Assembly (NCBI GenBank): GCA_009837445.1
Contig: VXTM01000007.1
Span: 1-64,000 of the forward strand
DNA from: Acidimicrobiaceae bacterium
Lineage (GTDB): Bacteria > Actinomycetota > Acidimicrobiia > Acidimicrobiales > Aldehydirespiratoraceae
Direction of reading: 5' to 3'
Length of the DNA: 64,000 nucleotides
This document shows positions 53,033 to 61,428 of the stretch, piece by piece. A program made the position numbers and the translations under genes. Position 1 is the first letter of the stretch. Every line of letters begins with the position of its first letter. The notes under the pieces were generated by a model that searched no databases, had not been told where the DNA came from, and was given only the letters and a program-made list of their open reading frames with translations.

Positions 53033-53449
53033 CTAGGTGACTTTGTCTATTACCCGGAAGGCGTAGTCGCGCTGCTCGTCCCCGAGGGTGGCCCGCACCC
53101 GGTAGCCGCCGGCCTTCGGGAACTGGACTATGCCGGTCACCACCAGGGGCGAGCGGCTGTCAGTGCCGGGCACCTTGCCGGGAGGGCGCCCGACCTCGAT
53201 GTTGGCCTTGGCCTCCATCAGCTTGTGATGGCCGTCCTCGTCCTCGACGCGGATCAGCATCTCGTGGCGCTGGTTGGTCTCCGACCACGGGACCAGTACC
53301 GACAAGGCAATGGAGAAGTGCTGGGGGCGGGGCTTCTTGCCCTCCTTGTAGGCCCGGGTGACCCGGTCCCACCCGGCGCCGCTCAGGTACAGCAGCCCGT
53401 TCTGCACCTCGGCGTGGTTCGCAAGGGTCAACATCTCGATCTCAGGCAC
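53033..53449 (-). CDS. DUF6941-like protein
   Basis: This 138-residue protein starts PEIEMLTLANHAEVQNGLLYLSGAGWDRV, the pattern of a small uncharacterised family that begins with a strand-turn-strand and a conserved GxGW. Strands FSIALSVLVPW and RHEMLIRVED, then PLVVTGIVQFPKAGGYRVRATL, suggest a beta-sandwich. The GTG start is chosen because upstream codons are repeat DNA. Function unknown. Confidence 0.7.
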   Translation of the reverse strand: MPEIEMLTLANHAEVQNGLLYLSGAGWDRVTRAYKEGKKPRPQHFSIALSVLVPWSETNQRHEMLIRVEDEDGHHKLMEAKANIEVGRPPGKVPGTDSRSPLVVTGIVQFPKAGGYRVRATLGDEQRDYAFRVIDKVT

Positions 53450-53504
53450 CGCCCGCAGTCTAAGCAACCATCTTGAGGCGCTGATCCCCGGCGAACGGTC
53501 GTCC

Positions 53505-53740
53505 CGGCGAACGGAGGGCGCTTTCACCGAGCTCCGACGTGGCCTCACCGGGCTTCGCCCTAAGATTCGGCCAGTCGGACTCGGTGCGCCCCCTCCGCCC
53601 GCCTATTTGGTCGCGTCGGCGCCGCGGTCCCGCCGCTTCTTGCTAGGCCGGGGGGTGGCGGCGAGTCAGATGACCGACGAATAGGGCGAAGCCCGTGTCG
53701 GTCATCTCGGCTCGGCGACAGGACCCGCCGGCCGGGAGGG
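53505..53740 (-). repeat. Double-hairpin repeat family 1, copy 1
   Basis: This element of about 230 bp occurs three times in the window (53505, 56431, 62971). Each copy holds two large hairpins. The first (53525-53586) has an 18-bp stem with two bulges and a GGGC-TTC-GCCC apex. The second (53669-53706) has a 10-bp stem GATGACCGAC/GTCGGTCATC and a GGGC-GAA-GCCC apex. It ends about 5 bp from the stop of the minus-strand CoA ligase. The ORFs the track shows in it are not genes. Confidence 0.9.
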
Positions 53741-53744
53741 TCGT

Positions 53745-55292
53745 CTATTGGTCGTTGGGTGGGGTTAGGCCTAGGCGGTCGGCTAGGCCTATGCGCTGGA
53801 GCTTGCCGGTGGGGCCCTTGGGGAGTTCGTCGAGCACGAGTATCCGGCGGGGCACCTTGAACGCGGCCAGCGACTTCGACAGGAACCGGCGCAGCTCGCG
53901 CTCGTCGACGTCGGCTCCGTCGACGGCCACCACCGCGGCGGCCACCTCCTCGCCCAGTTTGGGATGGGGCACGGCGAACGTCACCGCCTGGGCGACCGAC
54001 GGGTGGCGCAGCAGGGCCTCGTCCACCTCCAGCGGGGACACCTTCTCGCCGCCCCGGTTGATCTGCTCCTTGAGCCTCCCGGTGAGGAACAGGTAGCCGT
54101 CGTCGTCGAGGTAGCCCTCGTCGCCCGTGCGGAACCAGCCGTCGGTGAAGGCGGCTTCGTTGGCGTCGGGGTTGTTCTCGTAGCCGTCGATCACCGTCGG
54201 GCCCTTGATGGACACCTCGCCCCGCTCCCCCGGCGCCAGGACCCGGTTGTCGCGGTCGAGCACGGCCACCTCGATGCCGGTGGCAACGCCGACCGACCTC
54301 GGCTTGGCCACCGCCGGCGGCAACGGGTTGGCGCACATCTGGTGGGTGGCCTCGGTCATGCCGTAGGCCTCGATCACCGGCGCGGCGAACAGCTCGCCCA
54401 GCTCCTGCAGCACCGGCTCGGGCAGCGACGCCGACGAGGAGCGCACGAACCGCAGGGCCGCGGCCCGGGCCGCGTCCCGGTGACGGGACGACCGTGCGAT
54501 CACCATCTGGTGCATGGTCGGCACCGCGGTGAAGTAGGTCGGGCGCAGCTCGGAGAGCTGGGCGAAGAACCGGAAGGCGTCGAAGCCCTCAGTGCAGGCC
54601 ACCGAGCCGCCGGCCGACAGCGGGGCCAGCAGCCCGGCCAGCAGCCCGTGAATGTGGAACAGCGGCATCACCTGCAACGACCGGTCAGCAGCGGTGAGAG
54701 CCAGCGACTCGGCAATGCCGCAAGCGGAGCGGGCCAGGTTCCGTTGGCGCAGCGGCACGATCTTGGGCCTAGACGTGGTCCCGGAGGTGTGCAGAACCAG
54801 GGCCACGTCGTCGGGGGACGGCCCGTTCGAAGCCGAGGGCTCGGGGGCAGGCGAGGAGGCGATCAGGTCGATCAAGCCCGAGCCGCCTGAAGCCGAACCG
54901 GTCAGCGCCACCGGCAGCACCCCGGCGTCGGCGGAGCGGGCTGCGTCGCGGGCATCCGAGCCAGACTCGTCGGGGCGGGTGATGAGCGCCCTAGCGCCCA
55001 GGTCGTCGAGGTAGAAGCGCAGCTCCTCGGTGCGGTACTTGGGGTTGAGCGGTGCGGCGCAGCCGGCGCAGGCCGCGGCCAGGAAGGCGATGGCCATCTC
55101 CGGACCGTTGGGAACCACGATGGCGATGCGGTCGTCGGCTCGCAGCCCCAGAGCCCTCAGCCGGCCGGCGAGCCGGTCCACCTCGGCTCGCAGCCCGCCG
55201 TGGGTGAGCACCGCGCCGTCAGGGGTGACGATGGCCGGGTCACGGTCGGCCCCCGCGTCGAGCAGGCCTCGCAGAGTCGCCGGATGAGTCAT
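53745..55292 (-). CDS. Acyl-CoA synthetase of the Pcs60/oxalyl-CoA synthetase type
   Basis: This 515-residue ANL ligase has ALVLHTSGTTSRPKIVPLRQRNL, whose SRPK variant of the P-loop is characteristic of the Pcs60/AAE3 oxalate-CoA ligase group. Other marks are VMPLFHIHGLLAGLLAPLSAGGSV, EAYGMTEATHQM, WFRTGDEGYLDDDGYLFLTGRLKEQINRGGEKV and the C-terminal lysine in GPTGKLQR. Its ATG overlaps the ketopantoate-reductase-like stop (ATGA). Oxalate or another small dicarboxylate is a fair guess. Confidence 0.9.
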   Translation of the reverse strand: MTHPATLRGLLDAGADRDPAIVTPDGAVLTHGGLRAEVDRLAGRLRALGLRADDRIAIVVPNGPEMAIAFLAAACAGCAAPLNPKYRTEELRFYLDDLGARALITRPDESGSDARDAARSADAGVLPVALTGSASGGSGLIDLIASSPAPEPSASNGPSPDDVALVLHTSGTTSRPKIVPLRQRNLARSACGIAESLALTAADRSLQVMPLFHIHGLLAGLLAPLSAGGSVACTEGFDAFRFFAQLSELRPTYFTAVPTMHQMVIARSSRHRDAARAAALRFVRSSSASLPEPVLQELGELFAAPVIEAYGMTEATHQMCANPLPPAVAKPRSVGVATGIEVAVLDRDNRVLAPGERGEVSIKGPTVIDGYENNPDANEAAFTDGWFRTGDEGYLDDDGYLFLTGRLKEQINRGGEKVSPLEVDEALLRHPSVAQAVTFAVPHPKLGEEVAAAVVAVDGADVDERELRRFLSKSLAAFKVPRRILVLDELPKGPTGKLQRIGLADRLGLTPPNDQ

Positions 55293-56272
55293 GTGCCCGA
55301 GGCCAGGCGGTGGTTGAGCAGGGAGGTGAGACCGTAGACGGTGCTGATGGCGGGGGTGGGCACGCCGGTCAGCTCACCAAGCTCGACGAACACGCCGACC
55401 AGCGGATCGAGCTCCAGGGGGCGACCAGCCTCCGCGTCCTGGAGCATCGACGTCTTGTGCTCGCCGACGGCCTCGGCGCCATCGATGCGACGCTCGACGC
55501 TGATCCGGATGCTCACCCCTAGAGCCTCCGCGATCTGGCCGGCCTCGGTCATCATCTGCGCGGCCAGGCTCCGGGTGGCCGGCGTGCGGCAGATCCCGGC
55601 CAGCGTCGCGCCGGTCAGGGCGCTGATCGGGTTGAAGGCCAGGTTCCCCCAGGCCTTCACCCACAGGACGGACCGGATGTCGGTCAGAACCCGGGACTTG
55701 AACCCGGCCGACGCCAGAGCGCCGGCCAGCTCCCTCGCCCGGTTGGACTTGGTGCCGTCGAGTTCGCCCACCGGGAAGCGGTCGCCCTCGACGTGGGTGA
55801 TCACGCCGGGTGCGGTCTTCTCCGCGGCCGGGTAGGCGATGCAGGCCACGATCCGTTCCGCCTCCACCGCGGCCGCGATGGCGCCGTCGGGGTCCAGCGA
55901 CTCGAGCCGGCGCCCGTCGTGGGGGCCGCCGTGGCGCTCGAAGTACCACCACCCGATGCCGTTCTGGACCGGCACGACCGTGGTGTGCTCGTCGAACAAT
56001 GCCCCGAGCTGGTGGGCGACCGCCGCGATCTGGTGGGCCTTGAGGGCCAGGATCACGGTGTCGTGGGTCCCCAGGGCCCCGAAGTCGTCCGACGCCTCGA
56101 TGTTGGCCGCCACCGTCGTGGACCCGTCCAACTCCACCAGCCTCAGCCCGTGTTGCCGGATGGCGTCGAGGTGGTCGCCCCGGGCGATGACGCTCACGTC
56201 GTGATTGTCGGCCGACAGGCGGGCGGCCAGCATTCCGCCGATGGCTCCCGCGCCCACCACACAAATCCGCAC
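55289..56272 (-). CDS. Ketopantoate reductase (2-dehydropantoate 2-reductase) family protein
   Basis: This 327-residue NADPH-dependent reductase has RICVVGAGAIGGMLAARLS (Rossmann), ILALKAHQIAAV, VVPVQNGIGWWYF, the catalytic lysine region SVLWVKAWGNLAFNPISALTGATL, and the C-terminal HKTSMLQDAEAGRPLELDPLVG. It might serve CoA synthesis or, given the coupled CoA ligase, a catabolic 2-oxoacid. The GTG start was chosen at the Rossmann strand; operator site 10 lies 31 bp upstream. Confidence 0.88.
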   Translation of the reverse strand: MRICVVGAGAIGGMLAARLSADNHDVSVIARGDHLDAIRQHGLRLVELDGSTTVAANIEASDDFGALGTHDTVILALKAHQIAAVAHQLGALFDEHTTVVPVQNGIGWWYFERHGGPHDGRRLESLDPDGAIAAAVEAERIVACIAYPAAEKTAPGVITHVEGDRFPVGELDGTKSNRARELAGALASAGFKSRVLTDIRSVLWVKAWGNLAFNPISALTGATLAGICRTPATRSLAAQMMTEAGQIAEALGVSIRISVERRIDGAEAVGEHKTSMLQDAEAGRPLELDPLVGVFVELGELTGVPTPAISTVYGLTSLLNHRLASGT

Positions 56273-56303
56273 GGCGACAGTGTGCCAGCGCCGCAACGCC
56301 AAG

Positions 56304-56313
56304 CGGTATACCG
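56304..56313. promoter_or_regulatory. Palindromic operator CGGTATACCG (site 10)
   Basis: A perfect 10-bp palindrome 31 bp upstream of the ketopantoate-reductase-like gene and its coupled CoA ligase. Confidence 0.7.
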
Positions 56314-56330
56314 CCTCCCGGCGGCACGCG

Positions 56331-56367
56331 TTGGTGCCGAGACCCGGGGGGAAGGCCTCGGCACCAA
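56331..56367. repeat. Nested palindrome D
   Basis: Perfect 11-bp arms TTGGTGCCGAG and CTCGGCACCAA with a GC-rich loop containing CCCGGGG. It lies between operator site 10 and repeat family 1 copy 2, within a 408-bp stretch without genes. Confidence 0.75.
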
Positions 56368-56430
56368 TTGGGGGCTGGAGTGATCCTCAGGATCGCATTC
56401 GCTGGTAAGAGATCCGCGAGAACTGTCCCC

Positions 56431-56666
56431 CGGCGAACGGAGGGGGCTGTCACCGAGCTCCGACGTGGCCTCACCGGGCTTCGCCCTAAGATTCGGCCAG
56501 TCGGACTCGGTGCGCCCCCTCCGCCCGCCTATTTGGTCGCGTCGGCGCCGCGGTCCCGCCGCTTCTTGCTAGGCCGGGGGGTGGCGGCGAGTCAGATGAC
56601 CGACGAATAGGGCGAAGCCCGTGTCGGTCATCTCGGCTCGGCGACAGGACCCGCCGGCCGGGAGGG
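56431..56666 (-). repeat. Double-hairpin repeat family 1, copy 2
   Basis: It is almost identical to copy 1. It ends about 15 bp from the stop of the minus-strand amidohydrolase. Its left end (CGGAGGGGGC) can pair with GCCCCCTCCG further in, adding an outer stem around the first hairpin. Confidence 0.9.
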
Positions 56667-56680
56667 GCGATCAGCGGCGG

Positions 56681-58075
56681 TTAGATGACTGGCCAGCGGG
56701 GTTGGGCGTATTGGGATAGGCCGGTGCGGTCGGCGGCGGCTTTGGCGGCTTCGCGGCCTCGGGCCATGATGGCTCGGGCGTCTAGGTTCACGAACTCGCC
56801 GGACTCGACGATCACCTTGCCGTCGATGACGACGGTGTCGACCGAGTCGCCGCTGACTCCGTGGCCCAGGTTCGACAGCGGGTTGTGCAGCGGCACCCAC
56901 TCGGGCCGGTCGAGGTCGAACAGCAGGAGGTCGGCCCGCTTGCCCGGTTCCAGCGAGCCGACCTCGTCGTCCCACAGCACCGAGCGGGCACCGTCGATGG
57001 TGAGGTGCTCCAGGATGGTCTCGGCCGGCATCAGCGAGGCGTCCTCGAAGATGTCGCGGTACACCCGGAAGTACTGGGCGATCCGCAGGATGTCGGTGGT
57101 GTGCGAGCAGGCGCCGATATCGGTGCCCACCCCAACGGTCACCCCCCGCTCCAGCAGCTTCAGGTGGGTGGCCCGCTGGAGGCCGCCCCAGCCGAACACC
57201 GCGCTGGCGGTGGGGCACATCGACACCTTCACGTCGCGCTCGGCCAGCAGGTCGCACTCGTCGTCGGTGAGGAAGTGGCAGTGCACGAGCTGCACGTTGG
57301 GGCCGAGGACGCGGTTGCGCTCGTAGCGGGCGATGGGGCGCTCACCGTCGAACACCCGCTGGTGGTGCTCGACGGAGTCGCGGTTGGAGATCATGTGCGA
57401 CACGATGCCGGTGCCGTGCTCGGCGGCCAGCTCGGTGACGGCCCGGCACAGGCGATCCGACACCATGCGCTCGGTGCGCAGCGAGAACCAGGGCCGGACC
57501 CGTCCGCCGGCCGCCCCCTCATGGGACTCCACGAAGTCCAGACCCTCCGCGATGGCGTCGTCGGTGGTGGAGTCGAACGTGCCCGGCATGGCCCGGCCCC
57601 CGGCCAGGTCGGTGAGCGAGCGGGACAGCACCGCCCGGCAGCCGACCTCGTCGACGGCCCGGGCCGAGTTCTCGGGGTTCTGGGAGCCCGGATCACACAG
57701 GGTGGTAGTGCCGTGGCGGACCGACTCCAGCAGCGCGCACATCGCCGCCAGATAGGCCTCCCCGTCGGTGACACCGGCCTCCATCGGGTAGCAGCGGTCG
57801 TGCAGGAACACCTTGAGGGGCACGTCGTCGCCCAGGCCCCGCACGAAGAACGGCGCCAGATGCTGGTGGTTGTCGACGAAGCCGGGCGTGACCAGCCGGC
57901 CGCGTGCGTCGATGGTGCGGGCCGCCTCCCGGTATCCGGCGGCCTCGACGCCGGCGGTGGTGCCCACCGCCTTGATCTCGCCGCCGTCGACGGCCAGAGC
58001 GCCGTCGCGCACCATGCGGCGCTCGGGATCCATGGTGATCAGCCAGTCGGCGTTGCGAACCAGCAAGTCGATCAT
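56681..58075 (-). CDS. Amidohydrolase of the TrzA/AtzA-like deaminase-chlorohydrolase group
   Basis: This 464-residue enzyme has VDNHQHLAPFFVRGLGDDV (metal, HxH), GTTTLCDPGSQNP, GIVSHMISNRD (His), VQLVHCHFLTDDECD (His) and GVGTDIGACSHTTDILRIA (Asp). This matches the subgroup that hydrolyses amino or chloro groups on N-heterocycles. It has the same fold order as the 34.6-36.1 kb gene but is not a close copy. The ATG start is well placed at MIDLLVRNADW. Confidence 0.88.
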   Translation of the reverse strand: MIDLLVRNADWLITMDPERRMVRDGALAVDGGEIKAVGTTAGVEAAGYREAARTIDARGRLVTPGFVDNHQHLAPFFVRGLGDDVPLKVFLHDRCYPMEAGVTDGEAYLAAMCALLESVRHGTTTLCDPGSQNPENSARAVDEVGCRAVLSRSLTDLAGGRAMPGTFDSTTDDAIAEGLDFVESHEGAAGGRVRPWFSLRTERMVSDRLCRAVTELAAEHGTGIVSHMISNRDSVEHHQRVFDGERPIARYERNRVLGPNVQLVHCHFLTDDECDLLAERDVKVSMCPTASAVFGWGGLQRATHLKLLERGVTVGVGTDIGACSHTTDILRIAQYFRVYRDIFEDASLMPAETILEHLTIDGARSVLWDDEVGSLEPGKRADLLLFDLDRPEWVPLHNPLSNLGHGVSGDSVDTVVIDGKVIVESGEFVNLDARAIMARGREAAKAAADRTGLSQYAQPRWPVI

Positions 58076-58111
58076 CCGCTCAGCCTCCTCAACTTGGCGA
58101 GCCTGTTCGCC

Positions 58112-58159
58112 GAACTGGCAGCACTCGGTGCCCCATAGGGGGCAAATCGCTGCCAGTTC
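58112..58159. repeat. Nested palindrome C
   Basis: Perfect 11-bp outer arms GAACTGGCAGC and GCTGCCAGTTC enclose a perfect inner hairpin TGCCCC-atag-GGGGCA. It fills the 94-bp gap between the epimerase stop and the amidohydrolase start, upstream of the latter. Confidence 0.8.
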
Positions 58160-58169
58160 CGGGGGAGAG

Positions 58170-59117
58170 TCATTGGGACAGCCTCCTCAGCTCGTAGGCG
58201 TAGTGGCTCAGCCCGGCCTCCATGTCGAAGGTGGGCTTCCAGCCCAGCGCGGTCTCGGTGTGGGACAGGTCGAGCGGGTCGCCGGCCGACACCGCCGGCG
58301 GTTGGCCCGGGATGACCTGCACCTTCAGGTCGTCGAAGATCCGCCGGGCCGCGCCGACCAAGTCTTCGAAGGTGGTGATCGTGCCGGTCCCGATGTTGAA
58401 GACGGCCCGCTCGGGAAGGTCCACGGTGGCGGCAAGGTCCACCGCCCGGCCGACATCGAGGTCGTACACGTACTCGAAGTCCATGGTGTGCTTCTGGTCG
58501 ACGAAGGCGGCCTGGCCCTTGATGCCGGCCTGGAGCAGGGCCTGGATCTTGGACCCGAACGATCCCCCCTCGAAGTGCCCGTAGCCGTAGGCGTTGGCCG
58601 GTCGCAGGATGGCAAGCTCGAAGCCGAACTCCTTCTGGTAGCTCTCCGCGGCCAGCTCCTTCATGACCTTGGAGTTGCCGTAGGCCCGTCCCGGCCCCCG
58701 GGGCGCGTCCTCGGTGAGGGGCGCGCCCCTCGCCCGCCGCCGGTCGTACACCGCGAAGCTGCTGATGAGCACCAGCCGGCGCACCCGATTGAGCCGCACC
58801 GCCTCCAGGACGTTGATGGTGCCGGTGACATTCACCTCGAGACCGGTGTAGAGCTGGCGCGACACGCTGTCGCCGATCAGGCCGGCGGTGTGCACCACCG
58901 TTTCCGCCTTGTGGTCCCGCATAGCGCTGAGGACCGCCGACTGGTCTCGGATGTCGGCCTTCACGGTGGGAATGTCGGCCGCCACCGGTCCGAGGCGCTC
59001 ATGCAGGTAGTCGGGACGCTCCTGAAGGTCGAGGAACACGACCTGCTCGCCCCTCTGCAAGGCGCAGCGGGCGAAGGCCGTGCCCACCAGCCCGATCCCG
59101 GTCACCAGTGTGGTCAT
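58170..59117 (-). CDS. NAD-dependent epimerase/dehydratase family protein
   Basis: This 315-residue extended SDR has TTLVTGIGLVGTAFARCAL (GxxGxxG), VKADIRDQ, VVHTAGLIGDS, ISSFAVYDRRR (Ser), and AYGNSKVMKE, where the catalytic Tyr/Lys are in YGNSK. ILRPANAYGYGHFEGGS and DYVYD-like FEYVYDLDVGRAVDLA follow. It may act on a nucleotide sugar or a small hydroxy compound. Its ATG overlaps the RidA stop (ATGA). Confidence 0.9.
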   Translation of the reverse strand: MTTLVTGIGLVGTAFARCALQRGEQVVFLDLQERPDYLHERLGPVAADIPTVKADIRDQSAVLSAMRDHKAETVVHTAGLIGDSVSRQLYTGLEVNVTGTINVLEAVRLNRVRRLVLISSFAVYDRRRARGAPLTEDAPRGPGRAYGNSKVMKELAAESYQKEFGFELAILRPANAYGYGHFEGGSFGSKIQALLQAGIKGQAAFVDQKHTMDFEYVYDLDVGRAVDLAATVDLPERAVFNIGTGTITTFEDLVGAARRIFDDLKVQVIPGQPPAVSAGDPLDLSHTETALGWKPTFDMEAGLSHYAYELRRLSQ

Positions 59118-59593
59118 TCCTCTGACACCTCGAACTCTCCGCTGATCTCGACGGGCTGCTGGCGGGGCAGGCTGGCCATGCCGACCGCGGCCCGGGCGTG
59201 GCGGCCGCGGTCGGGGCCGAACAGCTCGAAGAACAGGTCGGAAGCGCCGTCGACGACCCTCGGCATGAGCTCGAAGTCAGGGGTGGAGTTCACCATCCCC
59301 ATCAGCCGCACCACCCTCCGGACCCGGTCTAGGTCACCCAACTCGGCCCGCAGGGTGGCCAGGATGGACAGCCCGCAGGCCTTGGCCACCTCGTAACCCT
59401 GCTCGACAGTGAGCTCGGCGCCGAGCTTGCCCCGGCGCACGATGTCCATGCCGGGATGGTGCGGACCGTGGCCCGACACGAACATCACATTGCCAACCCG
59501 GACGCAGCCCTGCCGGTTGGCGCTGGGGAACTGCCGGGGCTCGGGCAGCGTGAGCCCCATGGCGGCCAGCCGGGCCTCGATCCCGGCCGTCAC
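59114..59593 (-). CDS. RidA/YjgF/UK114 family protein
   Basis: This 159-residue protein has VRVGNVMFVSGHGPHHPG, TVEQGYEVAKACGLSILATLRAELGDLDRVRRVVRLMGMVNSTPDF, and RVVDGASDLFFELFGPDRGRHARAAVGMASLPRQQPVEIS. The conserved HARAAVGMASLP arginine is present. Its GTG start lies only a few bases from the end of a family-3 repeat, so the translation start region is partly repeat-derived. Confidence 0.88.
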   Translation of the reverse strand: MTAGIEARLAAMGLTLPEPRQFPSANRQGCVRVGNVMFVSGHGPHHPGMDIVRRGKLGAELTVEQGYEVAKACGLSILATLRAELGDLDRVRRVVRLMGMVNSTPDFELMPRVVDGASDLFFELFGPDRGRHARAAVGMASLPRQQPVEISGEFEVSEE

Positions 59594-59597
59594 AATT

Positions 59598-59685
59598 CCC
59601 GCTCTTGTTCGCTGCGCTCACGGGCCGCTCGGGCCACGGCCTCGCCCGTATGGACCGGATTCGCCCGCCTCGTTGCTCGGCCTCT
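59598..59685 (-). repeat. Hairpin repeat family 3, copy 2
   Basis: This is the reverse-oriented partner of 16960-17048. It exactly fills the 94-bp gap between the RidA start (59593) and the FAD monooxygenase stop (59688). Confidence 0.85.
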
Positions 59686-59687
59686 GG

Positions 59688-60896
59688 TCACAGGATCTCC
59701 GCGGCCTCGCGCACGCTGGAGATCAGCGACGCTCTCAACAGGAACTCCCGGGCCAGGACAGGATCATCGGCGGCCCGGCGCAGCTCGTCGCGGTTGCGGC
59801 GCCGCACCTCCGGGTCGGCCTCGGCCATCAGCTTCTTGTTGCGGATGGTGATGGCCTGCACATGGGCGACGGCCACGTGGCGGCGCTGGCGGACATAGCG
59901 GTCGAGCACCTGGTCGCCGGCCTCGCCCCGCAGCACCGAAGACAGCTTGGCGGCCAGGTTCACGGCGTCGTGTATGCCGCTGTTCATGCCCATGGCGCCG
60001 ATGGGGCTGTTGACGTGGGCCGCGTCACCGGCCAGCAGCACCCGCCCGTCCCGGAACGTCTCGGCCACCCGCTGATGCACGGTGTAGAGCGACTTGGACA
60101 CCACCTCGTAGGGCTCCCCGGTGGGGTGGAACCTCTGGAGTCCGGCCTCTATGACGTTGTCGTCGAGGAGCGCTTCGGGGTCGGCGTTCACATCGGCGGG
60201 CAGCACCACCCGCCACAGGTCGGTCCACCGGAACAGGTTGGCCCACTCGACCGGGTCGAGGATGTAGTTGCGATAGCCATAGGGCAGGATCGAGTCGAAG
60301 TCGAACAGCACGCTCAGCGTCATGGTGCGGTCCGGGAAGGCGAACCCCTCGAAGTCGATGCCGAGCTGCTTGCGGACAACGCTGTGGGCGCCCTCGCAAC
60401 CCACCAGGTGGGTGCCCTGCAGTTCCTGGTGCTCGCCGTCGGCGGTCTCGACGGCCGCGGTCACCGAATCGGACTCCTGGCGGAAGCCGACGAGCTCGGT
60501 GCCGGTGCGGATCTCGATCAGGTCGTCGCTGGAGGCCATCTTGAGCGCCTCCTCCACCAGTTTGAGGCGGTCGCACTGCAACGCGTAGGGGAAGCGGGTG
60601 TCGCCGGCCAGCACGCCGTGGTCGAACACTGCGATGGGCTCGGGGGCGCCCCGGTCCCAGTAGTGGACGAGTGGGGCGACGATGCCGCGGGGTTCGAGGC
60701 GCTCGTAGAGGCCGATGTCGTCGAGCATCTCCAGGGTGGCCGCATGGATGGTTCCGGCCCGCCGGACCTGATCGAGCAGGTCCACCAGCTTCTCGACCAC
60801 CACCACCCGGTGGCCGCGCCGGGCCAGGCACAGGGCCAGCACCAGACCCACCGGTCCGGCGCCGGCGACCAGCACCCGGTTGTCAGCTCGTGTCAC
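59688..60896 (-). CDS. FAD-dependent aromatic monooxygenase (3-HPP hydroxylase-like)
   Basis: This 402-residue class A flavoprotein hydroxylase has VLVAGAGPVGLVLALCLARRGHRVVVVEK (FAD), HLVGCEGAHSVVRKQLG (DG-type motif, here EGAHS), and DGRVLLAGDAAHVNSPIGAMGMNSGIHDAVNLAAKL (GD motif). It would add one oxygen to an aromatic ring using NAD(P)H. The GTG start lies at VTRADNRVLVAG and overlaps the VOC gene by 14 bp. Confidence 0.9.
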   Translation of the reverse strand: MTRADNRVLVAGAGPVGLVLALCLARRGHRVVVVEKLVDLLDQVRRAGTIHAATLEMLDDIGLYERLEPRGIVAPLVHYWDRGAPEPIAVFDHGVLAGDTRFPYALQCDRLKLVEEALKMASSDDLIEIRTGTELVGFRQESDSVTAAVETADGEHQELQGTHLVGCEGAHSVVRKQLGIDFEGFAFPDRTMTLSVLFDFDSILPYGYRNYILDPVEWANLFRWTDLWRVVLPADVNADPEALLDDNVIEAGLQRFHPTGEPYEVVSKSLYTVHQRVAETFRDGRVLLAGDAAHVNSPIGAMGMNSGIHDAVNLAAKLSSVLRGEAGDQVLDRYVRQRRHVAVAHVQAITIRNKKLMAEADPEVRRRNRDELRRAADDPVLAREFLLRASLISSVREAAEIL

Positions 60897-61329
60897 CGGA
60901 ATCTGCCGATTCGGCTCCCTCGGGATCCCGCAGCGCACCGATCCAGCCCGACGTGGTGAGATCGAAGATCAGCCCGTCGGGCGAGCGGTACTTGACCTCG
61001 TAGTAGCGGTTGGGCTCGTCGGGCCGCCGGCCCCTCAGATGCTCGGCCCCGGCCGCCTCCACCTGTTCGGAGGCATCGTCGAGATCGTCCACCCACATCC
61101 CGAAGTGGTAGAGCCCGTAGAACGGCTCCGAGCCGTCGCCAGCCTCGGTGACCCCGACAACGGGGTCACCGCCGAAGTGAAGCAGGGCCACGTTCATCAC
61201 GCCGTCGGTCATGTACACGCCGCGTCCGGCGTCACCGGCCTTGGTCATGCCGAAGGCCTGCTCGAAGAACGCCTGGGCGGCAGCCACGTCGGGCACCGAG
61301 ATGGCCAAGTGTCGGAGCCGGGCAGCCAC
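60883..61329 (-). CDS. VOC (glyoxalase/extradiol dioxygenase fold) protein
   Basis: This 148-residue protein has ARLRHLAISVPDVAAAQAFFEQAFGMTK (first metal His), VALLHFGG, GLYHFGMWVDDLDDASEQVEAAGAEHL (second His) and PDGLIFDLTTSGWIG. It may be a lyase, an isomerase or a small extradiol-like enzyme acting on the monooxygenase product. The GTG start was chosen because the longer ORF reads through the operator. TATACA lies 10 nt upstream, so leaderless or near-leaderless translation is likely. Confidence 0.85.
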   Translation of the reverse strand: MAARLRHLAISVPDVAAAQAFFEQAFGMTKAGDAGRGVYMTDGVMNVALLHFGGDPVVGVTEAGDGSEPFYGLYHFGMWVDDLDDASEQVEAAGAEHLRGRRPDEPNRYYEVKYRSPDGLIFDLTTSGWIGALRDPEGAESADSGDTS

Positions 61330-61338
61330 GGCGACCGA

Positions 61339-61348
61339 CTGTATACAA
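61339..61348. promoter_or_regulatory. Palindromic operator CTGTATACAA (site 11)
   Basis: It lies between the VOC gene (9 bp away) and the divergent GGT homologue (80 bp away). It probably overlaps the -10 region of the minus-strand promoter. Confidence 0.7.
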
Positions 61349-61428
61349 CCCACGCGCATGACATCCCATCAGCCAGGCGAACTAACAAGAACCGCGGGTG
61401 AGTTGATGCCTGCGTACATTCGGGTGCG

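Noticed and set aside
53358-53684. ORFs 53358-53684 and 56368-56610 with identical C-terminal peptides
   Set aside because: Their shared peptide comes from the family-1 hairpin repeat. The reading frame has no start context and no protein-like pattern.
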